Source: Pseudomonas fulva 12-X (GTDB lineage: Bacteria > Pseudomonadota > Gammaproteobacteria > Pseudomonadales > Pseudomonadaceae). From it: a stretch of DNA of 64,000 bases. The notes under the pieces were generated by a model. That model was given only the letters and a program-made list of their open reading frames with translations. It had not been told where the DNA came from and ran no database searches. The stretch spans positions 4,169,001 to 4,233,000 of the forward strand of contig NC_015556.1 in the NCBI RefSeq assembly GCF_000213805.1, in the 5' to 3' direction. Below, one piece after another: positions 36,771 to 50,215 of the stretch (within the stretch, counting starts at the first letter, position 1; each line of letters opens with the position of its first letter). The position numbers were made by a program, and so were the translations under genes.

Positions 36771-39700
36771 GCTGGCACCTGCGCCTTGGTTTCCCGGCGT
36801 GGCGGCAGTGGAGCGAAATAGCCCACCACCAGCAGAAGCACGCCAACCCCGATAAAGGAAATGATCCGCTCCAGGCTGCCGCTGTTGCCCAGGTCGACGA
36901 AGAACAGCTTCACGACCACCACGCCGATCAGCGCCGCGCCGACCATCCACAGATCACGCCGCACGCGCAGATGCCCGGTGATGGTCAGGCCCAGAGCGAT
37001 CAGAGTCCAGACGATGGACAAGCCGGCCTGCACCAGTTGCGATCCCACCAGCGCATCGGCCTGGAATGGCACCTGCCCCCAATGGACGGCGGTACGGCAG
37101 ACCATCATGGTCAGCAGCGCGAACATCGAAGCGCCAATCACTACCTGGGTAGCCCGGCGCAGTTGCTCCGGTTTGATCGCCAGCACGGCCAGGCCATCCT
37201 GGGCCCAGCGCTGCACGGCGAAGAGCACGATCAGCATGCCCAGCTCCAGCGGGTTGATCAGCGGCACATACGGCAGCGGGTCGGCGGAGCCGTCACTGAG
37301 CAGGTTGACCAGCCAGAACCATCCCAGCAGAAGAACGGCGATTGGCAACGCCGCATAGCTGCGGTACTCACGCGGATAGGCCGCAATCGGCCAGGGCAGC
37401 GCCCGGCGCATGCTCATCAGCATCAGGAAGGCGCACGGCACCAGCACCCAGCCCAACCAGCGCCAGGCGTTGTAATGGTCGGCCAGGGCAGCGAACAGGA
37501 AACGCAGCTCCAGCGCCACGACACCGAGCAGCAACCAGCAACCAAGCACATGACTGATGCGGATCAGCACCTCGGGCGCCAGCCCGACAACGCGCCGCAG
37601 CATGAGCAAATGCAGGACGAACATCGCCGGCCAGGCCAGCCAGCCAAGCTCTGCCAGCGGGTGATAGCCCAGGTGCCAGGCGAACAGCACGGCGGCAAAG
37701 CCCAGCGGCACTAGCGCCAGGCTGAGCACCGCCAGTGCCGGCCAGCGCTGATGCAAAGCGAACAGGCCGGTGACGGCCAGGCTGGCCAGCGCGACCAGCA
37801 GGAACACGTGCGCCTGCAGCGGGCCCGGCACGAAGCGCGATATCTCGCTGAACGCTGCCAGCAGCCACCAGGCGGCAAACCAGCACAGCGCCACATTGGC
37901 CAGCTCCTGCAACGCCACAGGCCGCAGGTCTGCCCTGCTCAAGCGCCCGGCAAGGTGCAGGCGCCAGGCGCAGAACAGGCCTGCCAACGCCAGCAGCACC
38001 GGGGCCCAGAACGTCAGCTGGGCGAGCGGTCGCTGGGTTTCGTCGACCAGGGCCTGATAGAGGCCGTCGCTGAAGACCAGGTAGATGATGCCGCCCAGCG
38101 CCTGCACCACGAAGGCGCCGGTCAGCAGGCTGCGAGCGCCCAGCGACAACCCGGCGAACAGCGTCGCGGCGCCGGCCACAGCCCAGGCAGCGGCCGTGGC
38201 GTAAGGCCCGAAGCACAGCGGCGCCAGCAGATAGAGGAAGGCCAGGCCGCCATAGGCCAGGGCCGGCAAAAGCTTGCGCTCGCGATCCGTGACGGCATCT
38301 GCCGCGCCGCGTAGCTGCAGAAAGCTGAACAGCAGCGCCACACCGAGCATCAGCGCGCCGAGCGCCGAGCCAGTGAGCAAGGTCTCGTAACCGAAGCGCA
38401 CGTCCCACAGATAGGCCGCGGCGGCGGCCACTTGCAGCAGCAGGGCGAACAGCCGCGCGAACAAGCGCTGCTGACGCAAGGCCAGCCAGTACAGGCCAGC
38501 GCCTTCGACCGCCCAGGCAGCGGAAGTCCAGCGGGCATCCAGCCCCAGTGGAATGGCCAGGGTGGCGAAGATCACGCCCAGCGCCAGGCAGGTTTCCATC
38601 AATAGCACGGCACGCCCCGGCGCACGGGCAACCAGGACCCGGGCCAGCATCATGTACAGCAGGCCCATGGCCAACGCGCTGAATGCCGGGCCGAAGGGCA
38701 GGTGCTGAACCACCGCGTACTGCAATCCGAAGCCCACCAGCGGTGTGCCGAACAGCACGCTGCCATCGACGTAACCGGCCTGGCGCGCCGACCACTTGAG
38801 CAGGGCCTGGCGGGAGTCGTTCTCCGGCTCGCTCGGCGCCTCGAGCAGACGGCGACGGGCGAACAGCAGGCCGATGGCCACGTACATCAGGAAGAACAGC
38901 ACCAGGAACGCCTGGGTGCTGAGCCACAGCTCTGGCGTGTAGGAACGCAGGCCCCAGGCCAGACCGATACCGAAGGTGCCGACGAAACCGATCAGGTTGA
39001 GCTCGCGCCAGGCCTTGAACCAGGCGATGGCGAAGATCCCGGCATTGAGCAGGGCAAAGTAGCTGAACAGTGCGACATGGCTGCCGCCACCGCTGGAGGC
39101 CAGGATCGGCGCCGCGAAGCCGCCAAGCGCTGCCGCCGCGGCCAGACCGCGGGCGTCCTGCAGGATGGCTAGCACGGCCGAACAGAGCGTCACCACCACC
39201 AGCAGCACCATCGCGACCTGCGGCGTGAGCAAGGGATGCAGGCGCATGGCTGCGAACACCGTCAGGTACAACACGGCGATACCGCCGCCCTGCATCAGGA
39301 GGGCATAGGCCGGGCGCCGCCGGCGCAGCCACCAGCCCAGGGCCAGCAGCGCAATCGCCGCCAGGGCCACACCGGCGTAGCGCAACTCGATGGCCACCAC
39401 CACCCGCTCGGAGGCGTAACGCAGCAGGAACGCCAGCCCCAGGAAGAGCAGCACCAGGCCCACACGCAGCACGGTATTGCCGCCCAGCAGCCATTCCCGC
39501 GCCGCGGTGATGCCGCGCTCGAGAAGGCCGGGGGCTGGCGGCTCGGCGACGCGAGCCGCCACAGGGACAGGCGGTACGTCAGGCTGCTTCGAGACGGGCT
39601 CCGGGCTTGCCTGTAGCGCCGGCTCACCAGGCACGGCGGCGGGCAATACCAGTTCGAGTTCCCACTCAGGCTCCGCGGCTGGTTCTACTGGCGCCGCAGC

Positions 39701-40009
39701 GGCTTGCTCGACAGCAGGCGGCTCCTCCTGCGGCTCGGCGGCGACAGTGGTTTGCGGCGGCGCGCCCGTCTCCAGCCGCAGCAGGCGCTCATGCAGATCA
39801 CCCGTGCCCTGGTTGAAGCGCTCGATCAGCCCCGTCAGCGACTTGCGCAGTGCCTCGTGCTGAAGCCTCAGCGCCTGCAGCGCAATCGCCTGCCCTACCG
39901 CCAGCCCCACGAAGGCGCCCAGCAGCGCGCCGGCCATCGCCTCGCCACTCACGGCGCCCAGCACCAGGGCACCGAGTACCAGCCCGATCAGCATGAAAAT
40001 CCACTGCAT
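36767..40009 (-). CDS. DUF2339 polytopic membrane protein
   Basis: This 1080-residue protein has an N-terminal hydrophobic Gly-rich hairpin (about 1-45), a Pro/Ala/Glu-rich linker (about 75-160), and then more than twenty hydrophobic helices to the end. This is the DUF2339 arrangement. Such proteins are common in Pseudomonas beside a DUF3999 partner and near typA, as I recall for PA5113-PA5114. The function is unknown; an envelope role is often supposed. It is coupled to the DUF3999 gene by an ATGA overlap. Confidence 0.9.
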   Translation of the reverse strand: MQWIFMLIGLVLGALVLGAVSGEAMAGALLGAFVGLAVGQAIALQALRLQHEALRKSLTGLIERFNQGTGDLHERLLRLETGAPPQTTVAAEPQEEPPAVEQAAAAPVEPAAEPEWELELVLPAAVPGEPALQASPEPVSKQPDVPPVPVAARVAEPPAPGLLERGITAAREWLLGGNTVLRVGLVLLFLGLAFLLRYASERVVVAIELRYAGVALAAIALLALGWWLRRRRPAYALLMQGGGIAVLYLTVFAAMRLHPLLTPQVAMVLLVVVTLCSAVLAILQDARGLAAAAALGGFAAPILASSGGGSHVALFSYFALLNAGIFAIAWFKAWRELNLIGFVGTFGIGLAWGLRSYTPELWLSTQAFLVLFFLMYVAIGLLFARRRLLEAPSEPENDSRQALLKWSARQAGYVDGSVLFGTPLVGFGLQYAVVQHLPFGPAFSALAMGLLYMMLARVLVARAPGRAVLLMETCLALGVIFATLAIPLGLDARWTSAAWAVEGAGLYWLALRQQRLFARLFALLLQVAAAAAYLWDVRFGYETLLTGSALGALMLGVALLFSFLQLRGAADAVTDRERKLLPALAYGGLAFLYLLAPLCFGPYATAAAWAVAGAATLFAGLSLGARSLLTGAFVVQALGGIIYLVFSDGLYQALVDETQRPLAQLTFWAPVLLALAGLFCAWRLHLAGRLSRADLRPVALQELANVALCWFAAWWLLAAFSEISRFVPGPLQAHVFLLVALASLAVTGLFALHQRWPALAVLSLALVPLGFAAVLFAWHLGYHPLAELGWLAWPAMFVLHLLMLRRVVGLAPEVLIRISHVLGCWLLLGVVALELRFLFAALADHYNAWRWLGWVLVPCAFLMLMSMRRALPWPIAAYPREYRSYAALPIAVLLLGWFWLVNLLSDGSADPLPYVPLINPLELGMLIVLFAVQRWAQDGLAVLAIKPEQLRRATQVVIGASMFALLTMMVCRTAVHWGQVPFQADALVGSQLVQAGLSIVWTLIALGLTITGHLRVRRDLWMVGAALIGVVVVKLFFVDLGNSGSLERIISFIGVGVLLLVVGYFAPLPPRRETKAQVPA

Positions 40010-40250
40010 GCGCTCGAATCCTTGAAGAGAAGATCATCCATGCCGGGCGCGGGCCTGGCAGAGCGCGAATTATAGGGGCTGCGCGCACCGCTTGGATGAT
40101 GCAGTCGATCACAAATGTGGCAGGTGAACATCAAGCCGAACCCGGCAGCTCGCCTGCGCATCAGCACAGACAACGCAGCAGAGGATTGTTCCTGGCAACC
40201 GGTTAAAAATGCTCGACAGTGTCGACGCTGCCCGCATTGGCAGCGCCCAC

Positions 40251-40287
40251 AAAAAAGCCCCCGCAGGCTCGCGCCGGTGGGGGCTTG
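40251..40287 (-). terminator. rho-independent terminator of typA
   Basis: Read on the minus strand: AAGCCCCCACCGGCGCGAGCCTGCGGGGGCTTTTTTG. The hairpin of AGCCCCC with GGGGGCT closes a GC-rich loop and is followed by six Ts, about 20 bases after the typA stop. Confidence 0.9.
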
Positions 40288-40307
40288 TTCAGTCAGCTAG
40301 AACCGGA

Positions 40308-42128
40308 TCAGTTCTTGGCTTTCTTGGCAGCGCGGGTACGCTCGCCTTCGTCGAGGATCTTCTTGCGCAGACGGATCGACTTCGGCGTGACTTCGCACAG
40401 CTCGTCATCCTGGATGAATTCCAGAGCCTGCTCCAGGGTGAAGCGAACCGGCGGAACCAGGGCGATGGTTTCGTCCTTGCCCGAAGCGCGCATGTTGTCG
40501 AGCTTCTTGCCCTTGGTTGGGTTGACGCCCAGGTCGTTGTCGCGGCTGTTCAGGCCGATGATCTGACCGTTGTAGACTTCCTGGCCGTGCTCGACGAACA
40601 GCTTGCCGCGCGCCTGCAGGGTTTCCAGCGAGTAGGTCAGCGCCTTGCCGGTATCGATCGATACCAGTACGCCGTTCTGGCGGCCGCTCATGTGGCCCGA
40701 CTTCATCACGTCGTAACGGTCGAAGATCGAGGTCAGGATGCCTGCACCGTTGGTCAGGGTCAGGAAGGCGTTACGGAAGCCGATCAGACCGCGAGCAGGG
40801 ATGTTGTACTCCAGGCGTACGCGACCTTTGCCGTCCGGCACCATGTTGCTCAGGTCGCCCTTACGCAGACCCATTTCTTCCATGACCTTGCCCTGGGATT
40901 CTTCCGGGATGTCGATGGTGACGTTCTCGTACGGCTCGTGCTTGACGCCGTCGACTTCACGGATGATCACTTCCGGACGGCCAACGCCCATTTCGAAGCC
41001 TTCGCGGCGCATGTTCTCGATCAGAACCGACAGGTGCAGCTCACCACGGCCGGAGACCTTGAACTTGTCGGCCGAGTCGCCTTCTTCGACGCGCAGGGCC
41101 ACGTTGTACAGCAGCTCCTTGTCCAGACGCTCCTTGATATTGCGGCTGGTGACGAACTTGCCTTCCTTGCCGCAGAACGGCGAATCGTTGACCTGGAAGG
41201 TCATGGAAACGGTCGGCTCGTCGACGGTCAGCGGCTTCATGGCCTCGACGTTGTTCTGGTCGCACAGGGTGTCGGAGATGAACAGCTCGTCCATGCCGCT
41301 GACGCAGACGATGTCGCCGGCGGTGGCTTCTTCGACGTCCACGCGGTGCAGGCCGTGGTGGCCCATCAGTTTGAGGATACGGCCGTTACGCTTCTTGCCT
41401 TCGGTGTCGATGGCGGTGACCGGGGTGTTCGGCTTGACGCGACCACGGGCGATACGGCCAACACCGATGATGCCCAGGAAGCTGTTGTAGTCCAGTGCCG
41501 AGATCTGCATCTGGAACGGGCCGTCGACGTCGACGTTCGGCGCCGGGACGTGGTCGACGATGGCCTGGTACAGCGGGGTGAGGTCTTCGGCCATGTCGGT
41601 GTGGTCCAGACCGGCGATGCCGTTCAGGGCGCTGGCGTAGACGACCTGGAAGTCCAGTTGCTCTTCGGTGGCACCGAGGTTGTCGAACAGGTCGAAGATC
41701 TGGTCCATGACCCAGTCAGGACGCGCGCCCGGACGGTCGATCTTGTTGATCACCACGATCGGACGCAGGCCGGCTTCGAAGGCCTTCTTGGTCACGAAAC
41801 GGGTTTGCGGCATCGGGCCGTCCTGGGCGTCGACGACCAGCAGTACGGAGTCGACCATCGACATCACGCGCTCTACTTCACCGCCGAAGTCGGCGTGGCC
41901 GGGGGTGTCGACGATGTTGATGCGGTAGTCGTTCCACTTGATGGCGGTGTTCTTGGCCAGAATGGTGATGCCGCGCTCTTTTTCCTGGTCGTTGCTGTCC
42001 ATCACGCGCTCGTCGTTGAGCTCGCTGCGCTCCAGGGTGCCGGACTGACGCAGCAGGGCGTCGACCAGGGTGGTCTTGCCATGGTCAACGTGGGCGATGA
42101 TGGCGATGTTGCGTAGATTCTCGATCAC
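40308..42128 (-). CDS. typA: GTP-binding ribosome-associated protein TypA/BipA
   Basis: This 606-residue translational GTPase starts [29 protein letters not shown]1 is AHVDHGKT, G3 [16 protein letters not shown]4 NKIDR. Domain II, EF-G-like domains III and V and the TypA-specific C-terminal domain follow, with [14 protein letters not shown] near the end. It acts on the 50S subunit during assembly and stress. The gene lies upstream of, and in the same direction as, the DUF2339 operon. A long opposite-strand frame is only its shadow. Confidence 0.98.
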   Translation of the reverse strand: MIENLRNIAIIAHVDHGKTTLVDALLRQSGTLERSELNDERVMDSNDQEKERGITILAKNTAIKWNDYRINIVDTPGHADFGGEVERVMSMVDSVLLVVDAQDGPMPQTRFVTKKAFEAGLRPIVVINKIDRPGARPDWVMDQIFDLFDNLGATEEQLDFQVVYASALNGIAGLDHTDMAEDLTPLYQAIVDHVPAPNVDVDGPFQMQISALDYNSFLGIIGVGRIARGRVKPNTPVTAIDTEGKKRNGRILKLMGHHGLHRVDVEEATAGDIVCVSGMDELFISDTLCDQNNVEAMKPLTVDEPTVSMTFQVNDSPFCGKEGKFVTSRNIKERLDKELLYNVALRVEEGDSADKFKVSGRGELHLSVLIENMRREGFEMGVGRPEVIIREVDGVKHEPYENVTIDIPEESQGKVMEEMGLRKGDLSNMVPDGKGRVRLEYNIPARGLIGFRNAFLTLTNGAGILTSIFDRYDVMKSGHMSGRQNGVLVSIDTGKALTYSLETLQARGKLFVEHGQEVYNGQIIGLNSRDNDLGVNPTKGKKLDNMRASGKDETIALVPPVRFTLEQALEFIQDDELCEVTPKSIRLRKKILDEGERTRAAKKAKN

Positions 42129-42299
42129 AGTAGTGGTCTCGTAGGTTGGGTCGGGCTACCCGGCAGTTGCTTCAAGGGCCCAACGCGAAAAATCGGGATT
42201 AAGGTAAAGGCAGTCTGTTAAGGCTGTGTGGCGGCAAACTAGCCGCCAATCAGGTCGGGAGGGCGATGGCGGATGCTGCCGCCATTGAGCCCGGGCGTC

Positions 42300-43754
42300 T
42301 TATGCCGGACGATAAACGCGCACATTGGCATGCCCCTCGCTCAGCAGGTGATGGGCATGCAGGCGGCTCATGACGCCCCTGTCGCAATAAAGGAGGTACT
42401 GGCGGTTCTCGTCCAGCTCCTTGAAACGATTGTTGATGGCGTAGAACGGCAGCGCCTGGACTTCCACGCCCTCGATTTCCAGCGGCTCGTCTTCGGCTTG
42501 GTCGGGGTGGCGAATGTCGATCACCACGTGGCCGGGCAGCGCATCAGTGACTTCCTCGACCTGCACGTCCTGGCCCAGCTCTTCGATCACGCGGTCGATG
42601 GCGATCAGCCGCGCGCGCTCGAGGGCGCGCTCGAGCACCGCCATGTCGAACTGTTCTTCTTCATGGACGACGCGATGGGGCTTGGCGTTGGTGGTCGGGT
42701 TCACCGAAATCACGCCGCAGTACTCGGGCATGTGGCGGGCGAACTCGGCCGTGCCGATGGCTTCGGCGGTGTCGATGATGTCCTGCTTGTGGCTAGCGAT
42801 CAGCGGGCGCAGCACCAGCTTGTCGGTGACCGAGTCGATCACCGAGAGGTTCGGCAGGGTCTGGCTGGACACCTGGCTGATCGCCTCGCCGGTCACCAGG
42901 GCGTCGATCTGCAGGCGCTCGGCCAGGCGGCTGGCGGCGCGCAGCATCATGCGCTTGAGGGTGACGCCCATGTAGCTGTTGTCGACCTTGCCGAGAATCT
43001 CGCCGAGCACTTCCTCGAACGGCACGCTGATGAACAGCACGCGCTGGCTGCTGCCGTACTTCTTCCACAGGTAGTGGGCGACTTCCATCACGCCCAGCTC
43101 GTGGGCACGGCCGCCTAAGTTGAAGAAGCAGAAGTGGCTCATCAGGCCGCGGCGCATGATCTGGTAGGCCGCCACGGTGGAGTCGAAGCCGCCACTCATC
43201 AGCACCAGGGTCTGCTCCAGCGAACCCAGGGGATAGCCGCCCAGGCCGGGGTGCTGGTGATGAATGACGTACAGGCGCTGATCACGGATCTCGATGCGCA
43301 CCTCGACCTCGGGTTTCTTCAGGTCGATACCGGCGGCGCCGCACTGCTGGCGCAGCTGGCTGCCGACGTAGCGTTCCACATCTATAGAGGAGAACGCATG
43401 GCGGCCGCCGCGCTTGCAGCGTACCGAGAAGATCTTGCCGGCCAGTTGCTCGCCATAGTGCAGCTTGCACTTGGCGACGATGTCGTCGAAGTCGCCCAGC
43501 GGGTATTCATCGATCTGCAGGAAGTGCACGATGCCCGGCACGCAGCTCAGGCGCTCGATGATTTCCTGCTGGACCTTGGGCTCGGCCACCTCGGTCTTCA
43601 CTTCCAGATTGTCCCAAACACCGGTGACCTGCAGCTGCGGGTCGAGATCACGCAACACCACGCGGATGTTCTTGGCCAGCTGCCGGATGAAGTTCTTGCG
43701 AACCGGCGGGCTCTTGATGGTGATTTCCGGGAAGACTTTGACGATCAGTTTCAT
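42300..43754 (-). CDS. thiI: tRNA 4-thiouridine synthase / sulfurtransferase ThiI
   Basis: This 484-residue protein has an N-terminal ferredoxin-like and THUMP region (about 1-165), a PP-loop adenylation domain with [11 protein letters not shown], and a C-terminal rhodanese domain with the active cysteine in [14 protein letters not shown]. It makes 4-thiouridine at tRNA position 8 and donates sulfur for the thiamine thiazole. All catalytic motifs are present. It lies between typA and glnA, as in P. aeruginosa. Confidence 0.97.
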   Translation of the reverse strand: MKLIVKVFPEITIKSPPVRKNFIRQLAKNIRVVLRDLDPQLQVTGVWDNLEVKTEVAEPKVQQEIIERLSCVPGIVHFLQIDEYPLGDFDDIVAKCKLHYGEQLAGKIFSVRCKRGGRHAFSSIDVERYVGSQLRQQCGAAGIDLKKPEVEVRIEIRDQRLYVIHHQHPGLGGYPLGSLEQTLVLMSGGFDSTVAAYQIMRRGLMSHFCFFNLGGRAHELGVMEVAHYLWKKYGSSQRVLFISVPFEEVLGEILGKVDNSYMGVTLKRMMLRAASRLAERLQIDALVTGEAISQVSSQTLPNLSVIDSVTDKLVLRPLIASHKQDIIDTAEAIGTAEFARHMPEYCGVISVNPTTNAKPHRVVHEEEQFDMAVLERALERARLIAIDRVIEELGQDVQVEEVTDALPGHVVIDIRHPDQAEDEPLEIEGVEVQALPFYAINNRFKELDENRQYLLYCDRGVMSRLHAHHLLSEGHANVRVYRPA

Positions 43755-43852
43755 GGGAGCAAATGTCGGGGGCCAGGGCCTGAAAAACAGGGGCGCGGAT
43801 TATAAAGGAAATTGCTCAAGCTTTGATCAAAAATCCGCAAACAATCTGATTA

Positions 43853-43899
43853 CGCACCAAAACGGAACACAAAGCCAACAAATCGCACCATTGAGGTGC
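43853..43899 (+). promoter_or_regulatory. two NtrC-binding sites upstream of glnA
   Basis: The site at 43885-43899, GCACCATTGAGGTGC, is a perfect inverted repeat matching the NtrC consensus GCAC-N7-GTGC. The site at 43853-43869 (CGCACCAAAACGGAACA) has a perfect left half and a weaker right half. They lie 75-120 bases before the -24/-12 promoter, the usual enhancer distance. Confidence 0.85.
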
Positions 43900-43973
43900 T
43901 GAAGCAGTTCGTTTTGTAGCGCCAATACCCGCTACAGCGCTGTGTTTCGGGGCATGCGTCCATCACGGGGCAC

Positions 43974-43989
43974 TGGCATGCATATTGCT
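43974..43989 (+). promoter_or_regulatory. sigma-54 promoter of glnA
   Basis: TGGCATGCATATTGCT matches the sigma-54 consensus TGGCAC-N5-TTGCW, with GG and GC elements exactly ten bases apart. The transcript should start near 44000, leaving about 85 bases of leader before the glnA ATG. Confidence 0.9.
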
Positions 43990-44083
43990 CCCTTGTGAGG
44001 CAGGGTGTCCTGGCCGACTATCGGGCCCGGCGTCACGAACTCAAAGAAGGGTCAACGAAGACCCTATCCACCTGGAGGACAAC

Positions 44084-45490
<1,407 letters not shown>

Positions 45491-45517
45491 GCCGGCCTCG
45501 CTGCCTGGCAGCGTGAT

Positions 45518-45552
45518 AAAACCTCCCCGGTTCTGCCGGGGAGGTTTTTTTT
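45518..45552 (+). terminator. rho-independent terminator of glnA
   Basis: AAACCTCCCCGG-TTCTG-CCGGGGAGGTTT followed by a run of Ts: a perfect 12-bp stem, 28 bases after the stop codon. Confidence 0.95.
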
Positions 45553-45715
45553 ATGCCCGCCACCTGCGAACCATGGCAGGCAAGGCCAAATATGGCCCCG
45601 GTCGTTTTATGCCCGGCTATTTTTCGGCGCCAGTGCAAATCCTTGGCGCGGCGCGCTTGCCAGCACGCGATGGCGGTGCAAGGCTATCGCCATCACCCGA
45701 CAGGAGACCGGCCCG

Positions 45716-46246
45716 ATGCGCCGCACGCTCACTTGCCTGCTGCTGATCCTGGCCCTGCCCGTCAGCGCGCAGATCTACAAGTACACCGACGCCAACGGCA
45801 ACACGGTGTTCACCAACCAGCCACCGGAAGGCACCAAGGCCGAGAGCGTCGAGCTCAAGCCGATCAACACCAGCACCCCGGCGGCGGCGCCTGCTAACGA
45901 CAGCAGCGAACCGCGCCTGAGCGAACTGCCGCAGAATCCCTACCAGACTCTCGAACTGCGCGACCTGCCAAACGAGGAAGCGCTGCGCGCCAATAACGGC
46001 ACCTTTTCCGTGGGCGTGACCATCGAACCGCGCCTGGGCCCCGGGCATACCTTGCGCCTGCTGCTGGACGGCAAACCTTATGGCCAGCCCAGCAATGTGC
46101 CGCGCCTGCAGGTCACCGAGGTCGACCGTGGCGAGCACAGCATTGCCGTGGCCGTGATGCAGGGCGAGCGGATCGTCCAGCAGAGCGAGACGCGCACCTT
46201 CACGGTGCAGCGGGTCAGCACCAACAGCCCGGGCCGGGGTAAGTGA
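45716..46246 (+). CDS. DUF4124 family periplasmic protein
   Basis: This 176-residue protein has a signal peptide (MRRTLTCLLLILALPVSA) and then the DUF4124 motif QIYKYTDANGNTVFTNQPPEG at residues 19-39. A later beta-rich domain contains GHTLRLLLDGKPYGQPSN and RGEHSIAVAVMQ. The function is unknown. It lies downstream of glnA but after a strong terminator. Its stop overlaps the start of a closely similar paralogue, so the two form a tandem duplicated pair. Confidence 0.9.
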   Translation: MRRTLTCLLLILALPVSAQIYKYTDANGNTVFTNQPPEGTKAESVELKPINTSTPAAAPANDSSEPRLSELPQNPYQTLELRDLPNEEALRANNGTFSVGVTIEPRLGPGHTLRLLLDGKPYGQPSNVPRLQVTEVDRGEHSIAVAVMQGERIVQQSETRTFTVQRVSTNSPGRGK

Positions 46247-46878
46247 AGCCCATGCGCGCGCTGCTTTTCGCCCTGCTGCTGGTCGCCCTGCCGAGCTTCG
46301 CCCAGGTCTACACCTACGTGGATGCCGAGGGTAACCGGGTGTTCACCGACAGCCCGCGCGACGGCAACGCCAAACAGGTGCAGATGGCGCCGTCCAACCG
46401 CATCGAGCCGCCAACCCGGCGCCTGTCGCCCCCTTCAGCTCCTGCCGCTCCCACCGGGCCGATCCTCAGTTACGAGTTGCTGCGCATCACCATCCCGCAG
46501 CCCGATGCGACCATCAACGACAATGCCGGCAACCTGATCGTCACCGTCAACGCCGAGCCTGCCCTTTACCCGGGCCATCGCTATCGCCTGCTGCTCGATG
46601 GCCAACCCTACGGCGAAGCCGGGCGCAGCCCCGTATTCCCCTTGCAGAATATCGACCGCGGCACCCACCAGATCGCCGTGGAAATCATCACCGAGGGCGG
46701 CATCATCGTCGAACGCACGCCCAGCCAGCCGTTTCACATGAAGCGCATCTCCCTGGCCCAGAAACGCAAGGTGCGGCCCTGCGAAAAGGACGATTACGGC
46801 GTGCGCCCCGAATGCCCGATCGAAGACAAGCCCAAGGAAGAGGACAAGGGCATCATCGGCATCCTGCCTTTCCTTTAA
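46243..46878 (+). CDS. DUF4124 family periplasmic protein, paralogue
   Basis: This 211-residue protein is a paralogue of the preceding gene, with the same plan: signal peptide ALLFALLLVALPSFA, DUF4124 motif QVYTYVDAEGNRVFTDSPRDG, then a domain with GHRYRLLLDGQPYGEAGRS and RGTHQIAVEI. It has an extra basic/acidic tail (KRKVRPCEKDDYG...EEDKG). The GTG at 46243 overlaps the previous stop (GTGA); the ATG at 46252 is equally possible. The function is unknown. Confidence 0.88.
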   Translation: MKPMRALLFALLLVALPSFAQVYTYVDAEGNRVFTDSPRDGNAKQVQMAPSNRIEPPTRRLSPPSAPAAPTGPILSYELLRITIPQPDATINDNAGNLIVTVNAEPALYPGHRYRLLLDGQPYGEAGRSPVFPLQNIDRGTHQIAVEIITEGGIIVERTPSQPFHMKRISLAQKRKVRPCEKDDYGVRPECPIEDKPKEEDKGIIGILPFL

Positions 46879-46941
46879 CTTTCGGCTCGACTTCAGCGCC
46901 TCTGCCTGCAAAGTGGCGAAAACGGACGGCCGACAGCTACT

Positions 46942-46993
46942 TGTGGGAACGGGCCATGCCCGTGATTTTTCGCGGGCATGGCCCGCTCCCACA
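46942..46993. repeat. REP pair (BIME-like)
   Basis: TGTGGGAACGGGCCATGCCC and its inverted partner GGGCATGGCCCGCTCCCACA flank a short spacer. It has the same element type as 8415-8482, in the space between the DUF4124 genes and ntrB. Confidence 0.9.
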
Positions 46994-47078
46994 GTAGATC
47001 GGCGAATGGCCGCCTCTGCCTTATAGCTGCCTGTTTAATGTCGCCTAAATAATGCAAGCAGCGCCCAGCCCACTCATT

Positions 47079-47095
47079 TGCACCATTAAAGTGCA
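47079..47095 (+). promoter_or_regulatory. NtrC-binding site upstream of ntrB
   Basis: TGCACCATTAAAGTGCA is a near-perfect palindrome equal to the NtrC consensus TGCACY-N5-RGTGCA. It lies about 120 bases before the ntrB sigma-54 promoter and implies autoregulation of ntrBC. Confidence 0.88.
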
Positions 47096-47213
47096 CATCG
47101 ACGCACCGATTTCTATACTCGTCCCAAATTAGCACACGCCTGCCAGGCCCACTGCGCCGAAAAGAAGCCAATTGCGCGAATTTCCCGCCGCCTGCGCTTC
47201 TTTGCAGGGCTTT

Positions 47214-47229
47214 GGTTTGCTTCTTGCAT
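47214..47229 (+). promoter_or_regulatory. sigma-54 promoter of ntrBC
   Basis: TGGTTTGCTTCTTGCA has GG and GC exactly ten bases apart and TTGCA at the -12 side; the -24 side is TGGTTT rather than TGGCAC. The start of transcription should be near 47240. Confidence 0.75.
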
Positions 47230-47412
47230 TTTCTCCCGCACTGCCGCGAGCCAGGGCGTTTCGCTCTCACTCGCCGGCCCTTCTGCCATACCGCACGAGG
47301 AATGACCTTTGGCTGGCCCACACCCGCAACGAGACTTGCCACGCTGCGCCACGTTGCCAGACAACGACCCGGCCGCGCTCCAGGCAAGCTGCACGCTGGC
47401 GGGCGCAGAGCG

Positions 47413-48494
47413 ATGATCATCAATGACTCGCTGCACCGCCTGCTGCTCGACAACCTGACTACGGCAACCCTGCTGCTCAACGCCGATCTGCGCCTGGAAT
47501 ACATGAACCCCGCCGCGGAAATGCTCCTGGCGGTCAGCGGCCAGCGCAGCCACGGCCAGTTCATCAGCGAACTGTTCACCGAAACCCGCGAGGCACTCGG
47601 CGCTCTGCGCCAGGCCGTGGCAGAGGCCCATCCGTTCAACAAGCGCGAAGCGGTACTGACCACGCAGACCGGCCAGAGCCTGACCGTCGACTATGCGGTG
47701 ACGCCGGTGCTCAGCCGCGGTGAAACCCTGCTACTACTCGAAGTGCACCCGCGCGACCGGCTGCTGCGCATCACCAAGGAGGAGGCCCAGCTGTCCAAGC
47801 AGGAGACCACCAAACTGTTGGTGCGCGGCCTGGCCCACGAGATCAAGAATCCTCTGGGCGGTATTCGTGGCGCCGCCCAGCTGCTGGCCCGCGAGCTGCC
47901 GGAAGAGAGCCTCAAGGATTACACCAACGTGATCATCGAGGAGTCCGACCGCCTGCGTAACTTGGTCGACCGCATGCTCGGCTCCAACAAACTGCCGTCG
48001 CTGGCGATCACCAACGTGCACGAAGTGCTCGAGCGCGTCGCCAGCCTGGTGGAAGCCGAAAGCCAGGGCAGCGTGGTGCTGGTGCGTGATTACGACCCGA
48101 GCATCCCTGACCTGATCGTCGACCGTGAGCAGATGATCCAGGCAGTGCTCAACATCGTGCGCAATGCCATGCAGGCGCTGGCCGCCAAGCCGGAACTGCG
48201 CCCCGGCCGCATCACCTTGCGCACGCGTACCCTGCGGCAGTTCACCATCGGCTATATCCGCCACCGTCTGGTGACCAAGATCGAGATCATCGACAACGGT
48301 CCGGGCATCCCGCCGGAACTGCAGGAAACCATCTTCTATCCCATGGTCAGCGGGCGTGCCGACGGCACCGGCCTGGGCCTGGCGATTACCCAGAACATCA
48401 TCAGTCAGCATCAAGGCCTGATCGAATGCGAGAGCCATCCCGGGCAAACCGTGTTCTCGATCTTTCTGCCGCTGGAACAAGGAGCAACTCCGAC

Positions 48495-48498
<4 letters not shown>
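47413..48498 (+). CDS. ntrB: nitrogen regulation sensor kinase NtrB
   Basis: This 361-residue cytoplasmic kinase starts MIINDSLHRLLLDNLTTATL. It has a PAS domain (about 10-115), an H-box GLAHEIKNPLGGIRGAAQLL (about 135-155), N-box NIVRNAMQAL, G1 DNGPGIP and G2 GTGLGLAIT. There are no membrane helices. With GlnB/PII it phosphorylates or dephosphorylates NtrC according to the nitrogen state. The ATG at 47413 is chosen because the PAS alignment starts there; the frame extends much further upstream without a plausible domain. It overlaps ntrC by four bases. Confidence 0.96.
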
Positions 48499-49931
<1,433 letters not shown>

Positions 49932-49947
49932 GCCGCACCTGCAATAC

Positions 49948-49984
49948 AAAAACGCCGCGCCCCGAACAGGGCGCGGCGTTTTTT
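49948..49984 (+). terminator. rho-independent terminator of ntrBC
   Basis: AACGCCGCGCCC-CGAACA-GGGCGCGGCGTT with flanking As and TTTTTT: a perfect 12-bp stem, about 17 bases after the ntrC stop. Confidence 0.95.
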
Positions 49985-50036
49985 ATGGGTATCGGTTTGG
50001 CAACATCGCGAAGCTGGCTCAATGTGGGACAGAGTT

Positions 50037-50166
50037 CTATGGGAGCGGGCGGGGACGCCTAGTCCATGCCCGCGATGCAGACGCCGCCGATATAAGTCTG
50101 GATCCGCTCATCGAGACCTGTGCCGTCCATACCATCGCTTTCGCGCGCGTGGCGCGCTCCCACATT
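50037..50166. repeat. degenerate, split REP pair
   Basis: A left half (ATGGGAGCGGGCGGGG...CATGCCCGCGA, 50037-50075) and a right half (CTTTCGCGCGCG...GCGCGCTCCCACA, about 50140-50165) resemble the two ends of the REP pair at 8415-8482. About 65 bases of unrelated sequence lie between them. Confidence 0.55.
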
Positions 50167-50215
50167 TACCTACGGGCAGCCTTGGATCTCCGACAACCCA
50201 AGAATGCACGCCATC

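Noticed and set aside
40209..42116. 635-residue open frame on the plus strand opposite typA
   Set aside because: TypA on the other strand is complete with all G motifs; the opposite frame is a composition shadow rich in Val, Asp, Gln and His.
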